DNA from: UBA4781 sp963556045 | GTDB taxonomy: Bacteria; Chloroflexota; Anaerolineae; Anaerolineales; Anaerolineaceae | Direction: 5' to 3' | Assembly (NCBI GenBank): GCA_963556045.3 | Contig: CAUVYA020000003.1 | Coordinates: 1 to 24,286 of the forward strand | Length of the DNA stretch: 24,286 nt | Shown: positions 15,037 through 22,061 of the stretch, piece after piece | How positions within the stretch are numbered: the stretch's first letter is position 1 | Layout: each line of letters starts with the position of its first letter | The notes under the pieces: model-generated | Told to the model about the DNA's origin: nothing | Databases searched by the model: none | What the model saw: the letters and a program-made list of their open reading frames with translations, nothing else | Program-made: the position numbers and the translations under genes

Positions 15037-16494
15037 ATGGTCGCCAAAGGAGAAAAGAAAGCCAGTCAGCACGGGAGGACTCTCGTTATGAAGTTCGGAG
15101 GGACTTCGGTTGGGAGCAGTCAGGCAATTCGGCTGGCTGCTGCTATCGTGCAGGAAGAATCTTCCCGTTGGAAAAAACTGGTGGTGGTTGTATCTGCTAT
15201 GAGTGGTGTCACGGATGCGTTGATCACCTGTGCCAGAGCGGCGGTGGTTGGGAACGCTCAAAAATATGAGGATATCATCCATACCTTGTATGTAAAACAT
15301 TCGGATACTATCGATACTTTATTAGAGCAGAATGAAAAGCGAAAGCAGGTATGCGTGGAAGTGGATGAATTGTTCAAAACACTGCATACCCTGTGCCGCG
15401 GAATTCAGATTATGGGTGAGCTGACACCGCGCGGTATGGATGCCGTAGTTTCTGTTGGGGAACGTTTGAATGCCCGCGTTTTCAGTGCGCTGCTGCAGCA
15501 AAAGGGCATTAAAAGCCAGCCGGTGGATGCCACGCGGCTCATCATCACGGATGCTTCCTTCCAGCAGGCTCGCCCTATTATGGAAAAGACTTCCCAGAAG
15601 GTTAAAACTGTTCTTGAGCCATGCTTCGAGCAAAAGATGGTCCCTGTTGTTACCGGGTTCATTGCAGCAACGGAAGAAGGTGTCATCACCACCTTGGGTA
15701 GAGGTGGGAGCGATTACACTGCTGCTATTCTGGGTGACTGCCTTGATGCAGATGAGGTTTGGACCTGGACGGATGTGGATGGGGTGATGACTGCCGATCC
15801 GCGTATTGTGCCCGATGCACGTGTGATTCCAGAGATTTCATACAATGAGATTTCTGAAATGGCTTATTTTGGCGCCAAGGTACTGCATCCCAAAACCATT
15901 CGTCCTGTTGTAGAGCGGAATATCCCACTGTGGGTAAAAAATACATTCAATTCTTCTTGTCCCGGTACCCGAATCGATAGTACTCATCATACGGGTAATG
16001 GAAAGATCACGGCAGTCACGGCTATTCAAAATCTTAGCTTGATCACGGTAGAGGGACATGGCATGCTGGGTGTGCCTGGCATTGCTGCTCGTACTTTTGC
16101 GGCAGTGGCAGGTCATGATGCCAGTGTGCTGATGATCTCGCAGTCCTCCTCCGAGCAATCTATTTGTTTTGTCATCCCTTCTGAAGCAGAAAAACAGGTG
16201 ATCAAAGCGATAGAAAAAGAGATGGAATATGAATTATTACGTCACGATATCGATAAAGTATGGGCGCAGCCTAATGTAGTCATTGTGACAGCCATTGGCG
16301 CAGGTATGCGCCAGACTCCGGGTGTCTCAGCTCATATCTTTGGTGCACTGGGGAAAGAAAGTATCAATGCCATTGCCATTGCGCAGGGCTCATCCGAGTA
16401 CAGCATTTCTGTGGTAGTTGATAAAGCTGATGCCGATCGAGCGGTTCGTAAAATCCACGAGGAGGTAATCATTAATGGTTCAAAGAAAGCATAA
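15037..16494 (+). CDS. Aspartate kinase
   Basis: The first committed enzyme of the aspartate family pathway, phosphorylating L-aspartate with ATP (EC 2.7.2.4), in the cytoplasm. It has 485 residues. The N-terminal amino-acid kinase domain shows KFGGTSVG (19-26), GELTPRGMDAVVSVGER, GRGGSDYTAAILG and TDVDGVMTADPR. The C-terminal part holds two ACT domains (LITVEGHGMLGVPG and VVIVTAIGAGMRQTPGVSAHIFGAL), the usual site of feedback control. It resembles the kinase half of ThrA-type bifunctional enzymes but stops before any homoserine dehydrogenase domain. I chose ATG 15037 because GAGAGG (15026-15031) is spaced five bases before it; GTG 15031 would put the SD inside the gene. It is the first gene behind the threonine attenuator, and its last 20 bases overlap the next gene. 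Confidence 0.95.
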   Translation: MVAKGEKKASQHGRTLVMKFGGTSVGSSQAIRLAAAIVQEESSRWKKLVVVVSAMSGVTDALITCARAAVVGNAQKYEDIIHTLYVKHSDTIDTLLEQNEKRKQVCVEVDELFKTLHTLCRGIQIMGELTPRGMDAVVSVGERLNARVFSALLQQKGIKSQPVDATRLIITDASFQQARPIMEKTSQKVKTVLEPCFEQKMVPVVTGFIAATEEGVITTLGRGGSDYTAAILGDCLDADEVWTWTDVDGVMTADPRIVPDARVIPEISYNEISEMAYFGAKVLHPKTIRPVVERNIPLWVKNTFNSSCPGTRIDSTHHTGNGKITAVTAIQNLSLITVEGHGMLGVPGIAARTFAAVAGHDASVLMISQSSSEQSICFVIPSEAEKQVIKAIEKEMEYELLRHDIDKVWAQPNVVIVTAIGAGMRQTPGVSAHIFGALGKESINAIAIAQGSSEYSISVVVDKADADRAVRKIHEEVIINGSKKA

Positions 16495-17536
16495 AATTCC
16501 TGTGGCAGTATTGGGCGCGACCGGTGCGGTGGGGCAGCGCTTTGTGCAGCTTCTGGCTGAGCACCCCTCGTTTCAGATAACGGCGCTGGCTGCTTCTGAA
16601 CGCAGCAGTAATAAAAAATATAAAGAAGCCTGCGGCTGGCATCTGAATGAACCGATGCCGGATTCGGTGAAGGAAATGGAAGTGATCCCTGTTGAACCCG
16701 GTATGGAGGCAGATATTGTTTTTTCTGCTCTACCTGCTAAGCTGGCACTTGAAATCGAACCTCAGTTTGCCGAAGCCGGGTATGCGGTTTGTTCGAACGC
16801 TTCTGCCTTTCGGCTTGATCCGTGTGTACCGGTTATCATTCCCGAAGTGAATGCCGATCATCTGGCGCTGCTGGAAAAGCAGAAAGAAATGTATGGCTGG
16901 AAAGGATTGATCATCACCAGCCCGAACTGCACCACTACCGGTATTGCTCTTCCCCTGAAACCGATCGATATAGGCTTTGGTATCCGGAAGGTATTCGCGG
17001 TCAGCATGCAGGCAGTTTCCGGCGCCGGCTATCCGGGTCTCTCTTATCTGGATATTCAGGATAATGTGATTCCGTTTGTCAACGGCGAAGAAGAAAAAAT
17101 GGAACGCGAATCACGCGCCCTGTTAGGGAAAATGAAGGGAAATCAACGCATGGATGCTGATTTTGTTTTCAGCGCTCAGGCAAACCGCGTGCCGGTTTCG
17201 GATGGACATACCATCTGCCTCTCGCTGGAATTGGAAAAGAAAGCCGGTATTTCTGAGATCAAGGAAGTATTAAGTAGCTTTCAGAGTCCTCTTGCAAAGG
17301 AGAAATTACCCAGCATGCCCGATTTTCCCATTATTGTTTGTGAAGAAGAGGATAGACCGCAGCCGCGCAAAGATCGGGATAGTGGAGAAGGTATGCAGGT
17401 GTCGGTTGGACGTATTCGCTCCTGCCCGCTGCTGGATGTGCGCATGGTTTCGGTGGTGCATAATACTCTGCGCGGAGCAGCCAAAGGTGCCATCTTGAAT
17501 GCCGAACTGCTGGTGGCAGAGGGGGTTGTATCATGA
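16475..17536 (+). CDS. asd: Aspartate-semialdehyde dehydrogenase
   Basis: Reduces aspartyl phosphate to aspartate semialdehyde with NADPH (EC 1.2.1.11), second step of the threonine/lysine/methionine pathway. It has 353 residues. The Rossmann dinucleotide motif GATGAVGQ is at 14-21, the catalytic cysteine at Cys152 in TSPNCTTTG, and the substrate-binding region at QAVSGAGYPG. The length and the SPNCTTT form mark the archaeal/fungal-type branch rather than the E. coli type. ATG 16475 follows a strong SD (GAGGAGGT) inside the kinase gene, and the stop overlaps the next start (ATGA at 17533), so translation of the operon is tightly coupled. Confidence 0.95.
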   Translation: MVQRKHKIPVAVLGATGAVGQRFVQLLAEHPSFQITALAASERSSNKKYKEACGWHLNEPMPDSVKEMEVIPVEPGMEADIVFSALPAKLALEIEPQFAEAGYAVCSNASAFRLDPCVPVIIPEVNADHLALLEKQKEMYGWKGLIITSPNCTTTGIALPLKPIDIGFGIRKVFAVSMQAVSGAGYPGLSYLDIQDNVIPFVNGEEEKMERESRALLGKMKGNQRMDADFVFSAQANRVPVSDGHTICLSLELEKKAGISEIKEVLSSFQSPLAKEKLPSMPDFPIIVCEEEDRPQPRKDRDSGEGMQVSVGRIRSCPLLDVRMVSVVHNTLRGAAKGAILNAELLVAEGVVS

Positions 17537-18660
17537 AATGCTTTGGGAAGACATCTTTAAATAAATTCTTAGGAGACCGCATCGTTTACCGCAATCTCAA
17601 CGCGATCGATGAAGCACTGCCGGGGTTGAAAGAACTCTGTGCGATTCTGGGGGTGCCAAATGGGACGGTTCCACGTAAAACCTCACTTGATTATGCGCGT
17701 GTCATTGTTCAGTTATTAAAAGAAGCCCAGCTTGCAGATGGGAAAAAAGAACCTCTGGAGCGTGTTCTTTATGTGGGAGATACCCGTATGAATGACGGTA
17801 CTGCTTTTCTGAATATTTGCAAAGCAGGGAACTGGCAGGGTGCAGCTTTCATTACCAGTGAAGATCAGGAATTAACTAAGCTTGAAACGGAAATTAAAGG
17901 AAGCTCAATTCTTTTCTTCAATAATCATTGGGTGAATGTGCGTATTTTTCGCTCCCTGGCTGAGATGAAGGGCGTTGAGATCGACGAACGCACCGCAGTC
18001 CTGATCGATATGGATAAGACGGCTTTGGGTGCGCGTGGTCGTAATGATAAAGTGATCGATAAGGTTCGCATCACTGCCGCAAAAGCTGTTTTGCAGGAAC
18101 TTCTTACTGATGATTTTTGTTTAGATGATTTTCAAGCTGCTTACAAAATACTGAATTTGCCCATTTTTCATCCTTTCACGGCAGATAATCAAGATTATCT
18201 GGTCTATATTTGCCTGATCCTGGGCAGCGGACTGTTCAAGCTAGAAGAGATACAGGCTGCCGAGCAATCCAATCAATTGATGAACTTTGAGCAATTTTTA
18301 GAGGAAGTAGAGCAGCAGGTTCGGAAATTACCAGAAAAAGTAAGCCAGGTTCATAAAGAAGTATACAGTCTGGTGAAAGCCGGTGATCCAACCCCATTCA
18401 AACAGTTTCGCTTGGCGGAATATGCTGCTACGATTTCTTCCATGGGGCAGCTTGAAGAAAATGCTTCGGTGGATGATTTATTAGAAAGTGAGATTGTGGT
18501 AACCCGTGAGGTACAGGAATTTGCTCTGGATAGTACGGCTGCCGGGGCGCTTGTGTTTGGTCTTTCTGATAAGCCGGATGAAGCCACTGCGAATGGTTCT
18601 GGAATACCTCTGCATAAAAAGCAAACTCATGTAGTGGGAGGGATTAATGAGCGAAAATAG
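17533..18660 (+). CDS. HAD-like protein with permuted motif order, threonine operon
   Basis: A 375-residue protein I do not recognise as a named family. Its motifs match the haloacid dehalogenase (HAD) superfamily in an unusual order. The N-terminal half has a candidate motif III lysine (Lys49, PRKTS) and a textbook motif IV strand VLYVGDTRMND (Asp83-x4-Asp88) followed by GAAFIT. The next part has motif I, VLIDMDKT (Asp159-x-Asp161-x-Thr163), then a mostly helical region (about 175-330) that could be the cap, and then GALVFGLSDKPDEA (Ser345, motif II) near the C-terminus. The order III-IV-I-cap-II is what a circular permutation between motifs II and III would give. It overlaps the dehydrogenase stop (ATGA) and the threonine synthase start (14 bases), so it is made with the pathway. 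A phosphatase or phosphotransferase role is inferred; a homoserine-linked role is speculation. Confidence 0.7.
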   Translation: MKCFGKTSLNKFLGDRIVYRNLNAIDEALPGLKELCAILGVPNGTVPRKTSLDYARVIVQLLKEAQLADGKKEPLERVLYVGDTRMNDGTAFLNICKAGNWQGAAFITSEDQELTKLETEIKGSSILFFNNHWVNVRIFRSLAEMKGVEIDERTAVLIDMDKTALGARGRNDKVIDKVRITAAKAVLQELLTDDFCLDDFQAAYKILNLPIFHPFTADNQDYLVYICLILGSGLFKLEEIQAAEQSNQLMNFEQFLEEVEQQVRKLPEKVSQVHKEVYSLVKAGDPTPFKQFRLAEYAATISSMGQLEENASVDDLLESEIVVTREVQEFALDSTAAGALVFGLSDKPDEATANGSGIPLHKKQTHVVGGINERK

Positions 18661-19957
18661 CTGGCTGGAATGTATCCGTGGATGCGGGGTAACACATTCG
18701 ATCGATGAAGTGGTCTATCACTGCGAGCAGTGCGGGGGACTGCTGGATGTGGTGCATGATATGGAAGCTTTGAAGGAGCATTCAGCGGAAGATTGGAAGG
18801 CTTTGTTCAAGCAGCGATCTTCTCTTAATACAGGTGTATATGCCAGCGGTGTATGGGCGAAGAAGGAATGGGTCTGCCCGCAGATTCCGGAGAGCGCCAT
18901 TGTGTCCTTCGGAGAAGGAAATACACCTCTGGTGCATGCTGCTCCACTTGGAGAACAGATCGGTATCCCTGACCTGTGGGTGAAGCAGTGCGGCAGCAGC
19001 CATACCGGTTCATTCAAAGACCTGGGAATGACGGTGCTGGTTTCTGTGGTGAATGCCATGATCCAGAATGGAAAACCGATCAAGGCGGTTGCTTGCGCTT
19101 CAACCGGTGATACTTCGGCGGCGCTGGCAGCTTATGCAGCCGCAGCCGGGATTCCTGCCATCATTTTGCTTCCGCACGATAAAGTATCTCCCGAACAGCT
19201 CATCCAGCCGCTGGCGAATGGGGCGAAAGTACTTTCTATGGATACTGATTTCGATGGCTGTATGCGTGTTGTGCAGGAATTGACGCAGGATCCATCCATT
19301 TATCTGGCAAACTCCATGAATTCTTTACGCATGGAAGGGCAGAAAACGGTGGGTATTGAGATCGTGCAGCAGTTCAACTGGCAGGTGCCCGATTGGATCG
19401 TTTTACCGGCGGGTAACCTTGGTAATGTCAGCGCGTTGGGCAAGGGGTTGCTCATGATGTTTGAGCTGGGGCTGATCGATCATCTACCGCGCATTGCCTG
19501 TGCTCAGGCGCAAAATGCCAATCCTTTCTATCTGGCATATAAAAATGGATTCAAGCAGTATCAGCCTGTTGCAGCGCAAAAAAGTATGGCGAGTGCTATT
19601 CAGATCGGGGCGCCGGTCAGCTATGAACGCGCGGTCAAGATCATGCAGCGCTTTGATGGGGTGGTGGAGCAGGCTAACGAAGAAGAATTAGCGAATATGT
19701 GTGCCCTGGCTGATCGCAGTGGCTTGTACTGCTGCCCGCAGACCGGAACGGCGTTGCATGCTGTCAGCAAACTTACAGAGCAAGGTGTGATCAAATCAAA
19801 CGAACGGGTCGTGGTGATTTCGACTGCCAACGGATTGAAGTTTTCTCAAATGAAAACGGCTTATCACAGTTATCGAATGAAAGACATTCAGATAAAGTAC
19901 GGCAATGCTCCTGTTGAAATTAAAGCTAGTGTAGAGGAAGTCCTCCAAAATATCTAA
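18647..19957 (+). CDS. thrC: Threonine synthase
   Basis: Converts O-phosphohomoserine to L-threonine and phosphate with pyridoxal phosphate (EC 4.2.3.1), the last step of the pathway. It has 436 residues. A zinc-ribbon-like N-terminus (Cys9, Cys13, Cys26, Cys29) is followed by the fold-type II PLP domain: GEGNTPL (89-95), the PLP lysine in SSHTGSFKDLGM (Lys124), CASTGDTSAALAAYAA, and the glycine-rich phosphate loop PAGNLGNVSALGKG. ATG 18647 lies inside the end of the previous gene, after GGAGGG, so the two are coupled. It is the last gene of the attenuator-controlled operon; no clear intrinsic terminator follows it. Its presence shows that the operon is dedicated to threonine rather than lysine or methionine. 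Confidence 0.95.
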   Translation: MSENSWLECIRGCGVTHSIDEVVYHCEQCGGLLDVVHDMEALKEHSAEDWKALFKQRSSLNTGVYASGVWAKKEWVCPQIPESAIVSFGEGNTPLVHAAPLGEQIGIPDLWVKQCGSSHTGSFKDLGMTVLVSVVNAMIQNGKPIKAVACASTGDTSAALAAYAAAAGIPAIILLPHDKVSPEQLIQPLANGAKVLSMDTDFDGCMRVVQELTQDPSIYLANSMNSLRMEGQKTVGIEIVQQFNWQVPDWIVLPAGNLGNVSALGKGLLMMFELGLIDHLPRIACAQAQNANPFYLAYKNGFKQYQPVAAQKSMASAIQIGAPVSYERAVKIMQRFDGVVEQANEEELANMCALADRSGLYCCPQTGTALHAVSKLTEQGVIKSNERVVVISTANGLKFSQMKTAYHSYRMKDIQIKYGNAPVEIKASVEEVLQNI

Positions 19958-19974
19958 TTTATGAATATCCTGTT

Positions 19975-19980
19975 TATAAT
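19975..19980 (+). promoter_or_regulatory. Putative -10 box of the small membrane protein gene
   Basis: TATAAT in the AT-rich gap after threonine synthase, 36 bases before ATG 20017. No convincing -35 is seen. It suggests that the next gene is transcribed on its own. Confidence 0.35.
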
Positions 19981-20016
19981 AGAAATATAAATTGATGAAT
20001 ATATACGGAGGAAATA

Positions 20017-20628
20017 ATGGCTAAAAAATTGCTTGATACTGTTCCCCCAGTTGATTCATTTGAAGTCTATGAATCAAGAGGATTTAAAAAGCGTGTTCCT
20101 TGGGAAGTCAATTTAACAGATACACAGGCAGAATTTATTTGCCATGATGATAGTAAAAGAACTATTGTCATTCCCCGTGAAAAAGCTCGTGCGCAGATAA
20201 AATTTATGCAAATGGGGCTTATGCTCTCTGGAGGTACTCTGGCTACCGTTTCTGGGAAAGCTAATCTTGAATTTGGAAAATATAAAAGAAGGTTTACGGA
20301 CTGGCTGCCGCCTCTTTCTATGGAAGATGTGAAGGATGATCTGCGCAACACCGGCGTTGGTCTGATCATGATCGGTGCACTTTCTTTCTTCTTAAGCCAG
20401 ATTTTCGATTCGATCTGGGGGGTGATTCTTGTAGGATTAGGGATCGTTAATCTATTTGTCAAGAATCGAACAATGTATATCGTAAATGGGATCGTCTTAA
20501 TTGTTGTTGGAATCTTTAATATCATCCATGTGATTAACAGCATTAATGCGTATTGGCTTTTGTATGGCGTTGTGCAGATTTTCTGGGGAATTGCGGAAAT
20601 TAAAAAGTATGGACAGGTAAAAGTCTAG
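20017..20628 (+). CDS. Uncharacterised membrane protein with PH-like N-terminus
   Basis: A 203-residue protein that I do not recognise. The first about 105 residues are soluble and charged. They contain a beta-rich stretch (WEVNLTDTQAEFICHDDSKRTIVIPREKARAQIKF) that looks like a bacterial PH/GRAM-type fold. Four hydrophobic segments follow, at about 112-129, 132-147, 150-171 and 178-194, ending in a short basic tail (EIKKYGQVKV). ATG 20017 follows GGAGG at a normal distance. AT-rich flanks with a -10-like box on each side suggest a single-gene unit. It is not obviously linked to either neighbour. Envelope or membrane-stress roles are known for other PH-plus-membrane proteins, but none is shown here. 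Confidence 0.7.
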   Translation: MAKKLLDTVPPVDSFEVYESRGFKKRVPWEVNLTDTQAEFICHDDSKRTIVIPREKARAQIKFMQMGLMLSGGTLATVSGKANLEFGKYKRRFTDWLPPLSMEDVKDDLRNTGVGLIMIGALSFFLSQIFDSIWGVILVGLGIVNLFVKNRTMYIVNGIVLIVVGIFNIIHVINSINAYWLLYGVVQIFWGIAEIKKYGQVKV

Positions 20629-20729
20629 AATAAACTCGAGATATATCTATACTACTTCTTTTTATATGATTTATTTGTTATTCTATAGTTCTACTGGTTT
20701 AATATAATATTTGAAATGAGAATGATCAT

Positions 20730-22043
20730 ATGAAACAGAAAAGAAATCTCCGCAGCCTCATTATTTATGAAATTTATGTGCGCAATCACAGCCAGCGCGG
20801 CGATTTTCAGGGCGTGATCGACGACCTGCCGCGCATCAAAGCCCTGGGCGTGGATTATATCTGGCTCATGCCAATTCATCCCATCGGCAAGGTGAATCGC
20901 AAGGGCTCTCTGGGCAGTTCGTATGCTATTGCGGATTATATGGCGATCAACCCTGAATATGGAACGGAAGATGATTTCAAACGGTTGGTCAATGAAGCCC
21001 ATGATCTGGGTTTAAAGGTGATGATCGATGTGGTTTACAATCACACCTCTCCCGATTCGGTTCTGGCGAAGGAGCATAAAGAATGGTTCCGCCTTGATTC
21101 GCAGGGGAACCCGACCACTTCCGTTCCGGAGTGGGCTGATATTGTTGAATTGGATCATTCACGTGTTGAACTGCATGATTACCTTGTGAAAGCCATTGAA
21201 AAATGGGCTTCCCTTGGTGTAGATGGCTTCCGCTGTGATGTCGCTCCCCTGGTGCCGGTGGAATTCTGGAAAAAGGCGGATGCAGCTGCCAAAGCGATCA
21301 ATCCGAATATCCTCTGGCTGGCAGAATCGGTTCATATTGGCTGGGTGGCGGAAAGGCGCAGTCGGGGATTATATGCACAATCTGACAGCGAACTCTATCA
21401 GATATTTGATATTACCTACGATTATGATGTTTTCAGACCCTGGGAAAAGGTTGTGGAAGGCAAACTGGATCCCCGTTATTATCTGGATCTGCTGGTCATG
21501 CAGGATGCCATCTACCCCGAAGATTATGTGAAACTGCGTTTTGTGGAAAACCATGATACTGATCGGATCATGGAGATCGCTCCTTCCCGAGAACAGGCTT
21601 TAGCCTGGACGGCTTTGCAGGCTTTCAATAAGGGTGCCTGGCTGATCTACGCCGGAGAAGAGGCTGCCTCACCGCGTAAACCGGATCAATTCAATAAAGA
21701 TGTGATCCCCTGGAAAAACTACGAGCTGACCGATTTCGTCCAAAAACTGGCAGCTTTAAAAAAGGACTCTGCCCAACAAGAAGGCAAATTGTACTGGTTA
21801 ACCTCCGAGCCGGCTATTCAGGCGGTCTGGTTTACCAAAGGAACCAGCCTGTGTGCTGTTTTCAATACCATCGGAGAAAAAGGAGAAATCCTCACCGCTT
21901 TTCCGAATGGTACCTATCAGGATCTTCTAAGCGGCAAGGATTTCAAGATTGTCGATCATAAACTACAGATTCCCGCTGCTGTCTGTATCTTTCACTGCCA
22001 GCTCGAGGAACTTCCCCCTCAACGGGAAATGCTGCTGGTATAG
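20730..22043 (+). CDS. GH13 alpha-amylase family enzyme, cytoplasmic
   Basis: A 437-residue GH13 retaining alpha-glucan hydrolase or transglycosylase with no signal peptide, so it probably acts on imported maltodextrins or stored glycogen. The four family regions are clear: DVVYNHTSPDS (100-110), the nucleophile in GFRCDVAPL (Asp170), the acid/base in WLAESVH (Glu199), and the transition-state stabiliser in FVENHDTDR (His275-Asp276). The (beta/alpha)8 barrel is followed by a small C-terminal beta domain (about 355-430). Near the start, YEIYVRNHSQRGDFQGVIDDLPRIKALGVDYIWLMPIHP is a standard barrel opening. The SD before ATG 20730 is weak; a TATAAT at 20703-20708 lies 21 bases upstream. The gene converges on the GH57 gene with 18 bases between the stops. 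Confidence 0.9.
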   Translation: MKQKRNLRSLIIYEIYVRNHSQRGDFQGVIDDLPRIKALGVDYIWLMPIHPIGKVNRKGSLGSSYAIADYMAINPEYGTEDDFKRLVNEAHDLGLKVMIDVVYNHTSPDSVLAKEHKEWFRLDSQGNPTTSVPEWADIVELDHSRVELHDYLVKAIEKWASLGVDGFRCDVAPLVPVEFWKKADAAAKAINPNILWLAESVHIGWVAERRSRGLYAQSDSELYQIFDITYDYDVFRPWEKVVEGKLDPRYYLDLLVMQDAIYPEDYVKLRFVENHDTDRIMEIAPSREQALAWTALQAFNKGAWLIYAGEEAASPRKPDQFNKDVIPWKNYELTDFVQKLAALKKDSAQQEGKLYWLTSEPAIQAVWFTKGTSLCAVFNTIGEKGEILTAFPNGTYQDLLSGKDFKIVDHKLQIPAAVCIFHCQLEELPPQREMLLV

Positions 22044-22061
22044 TTTCTCTCGAATTCCTCC

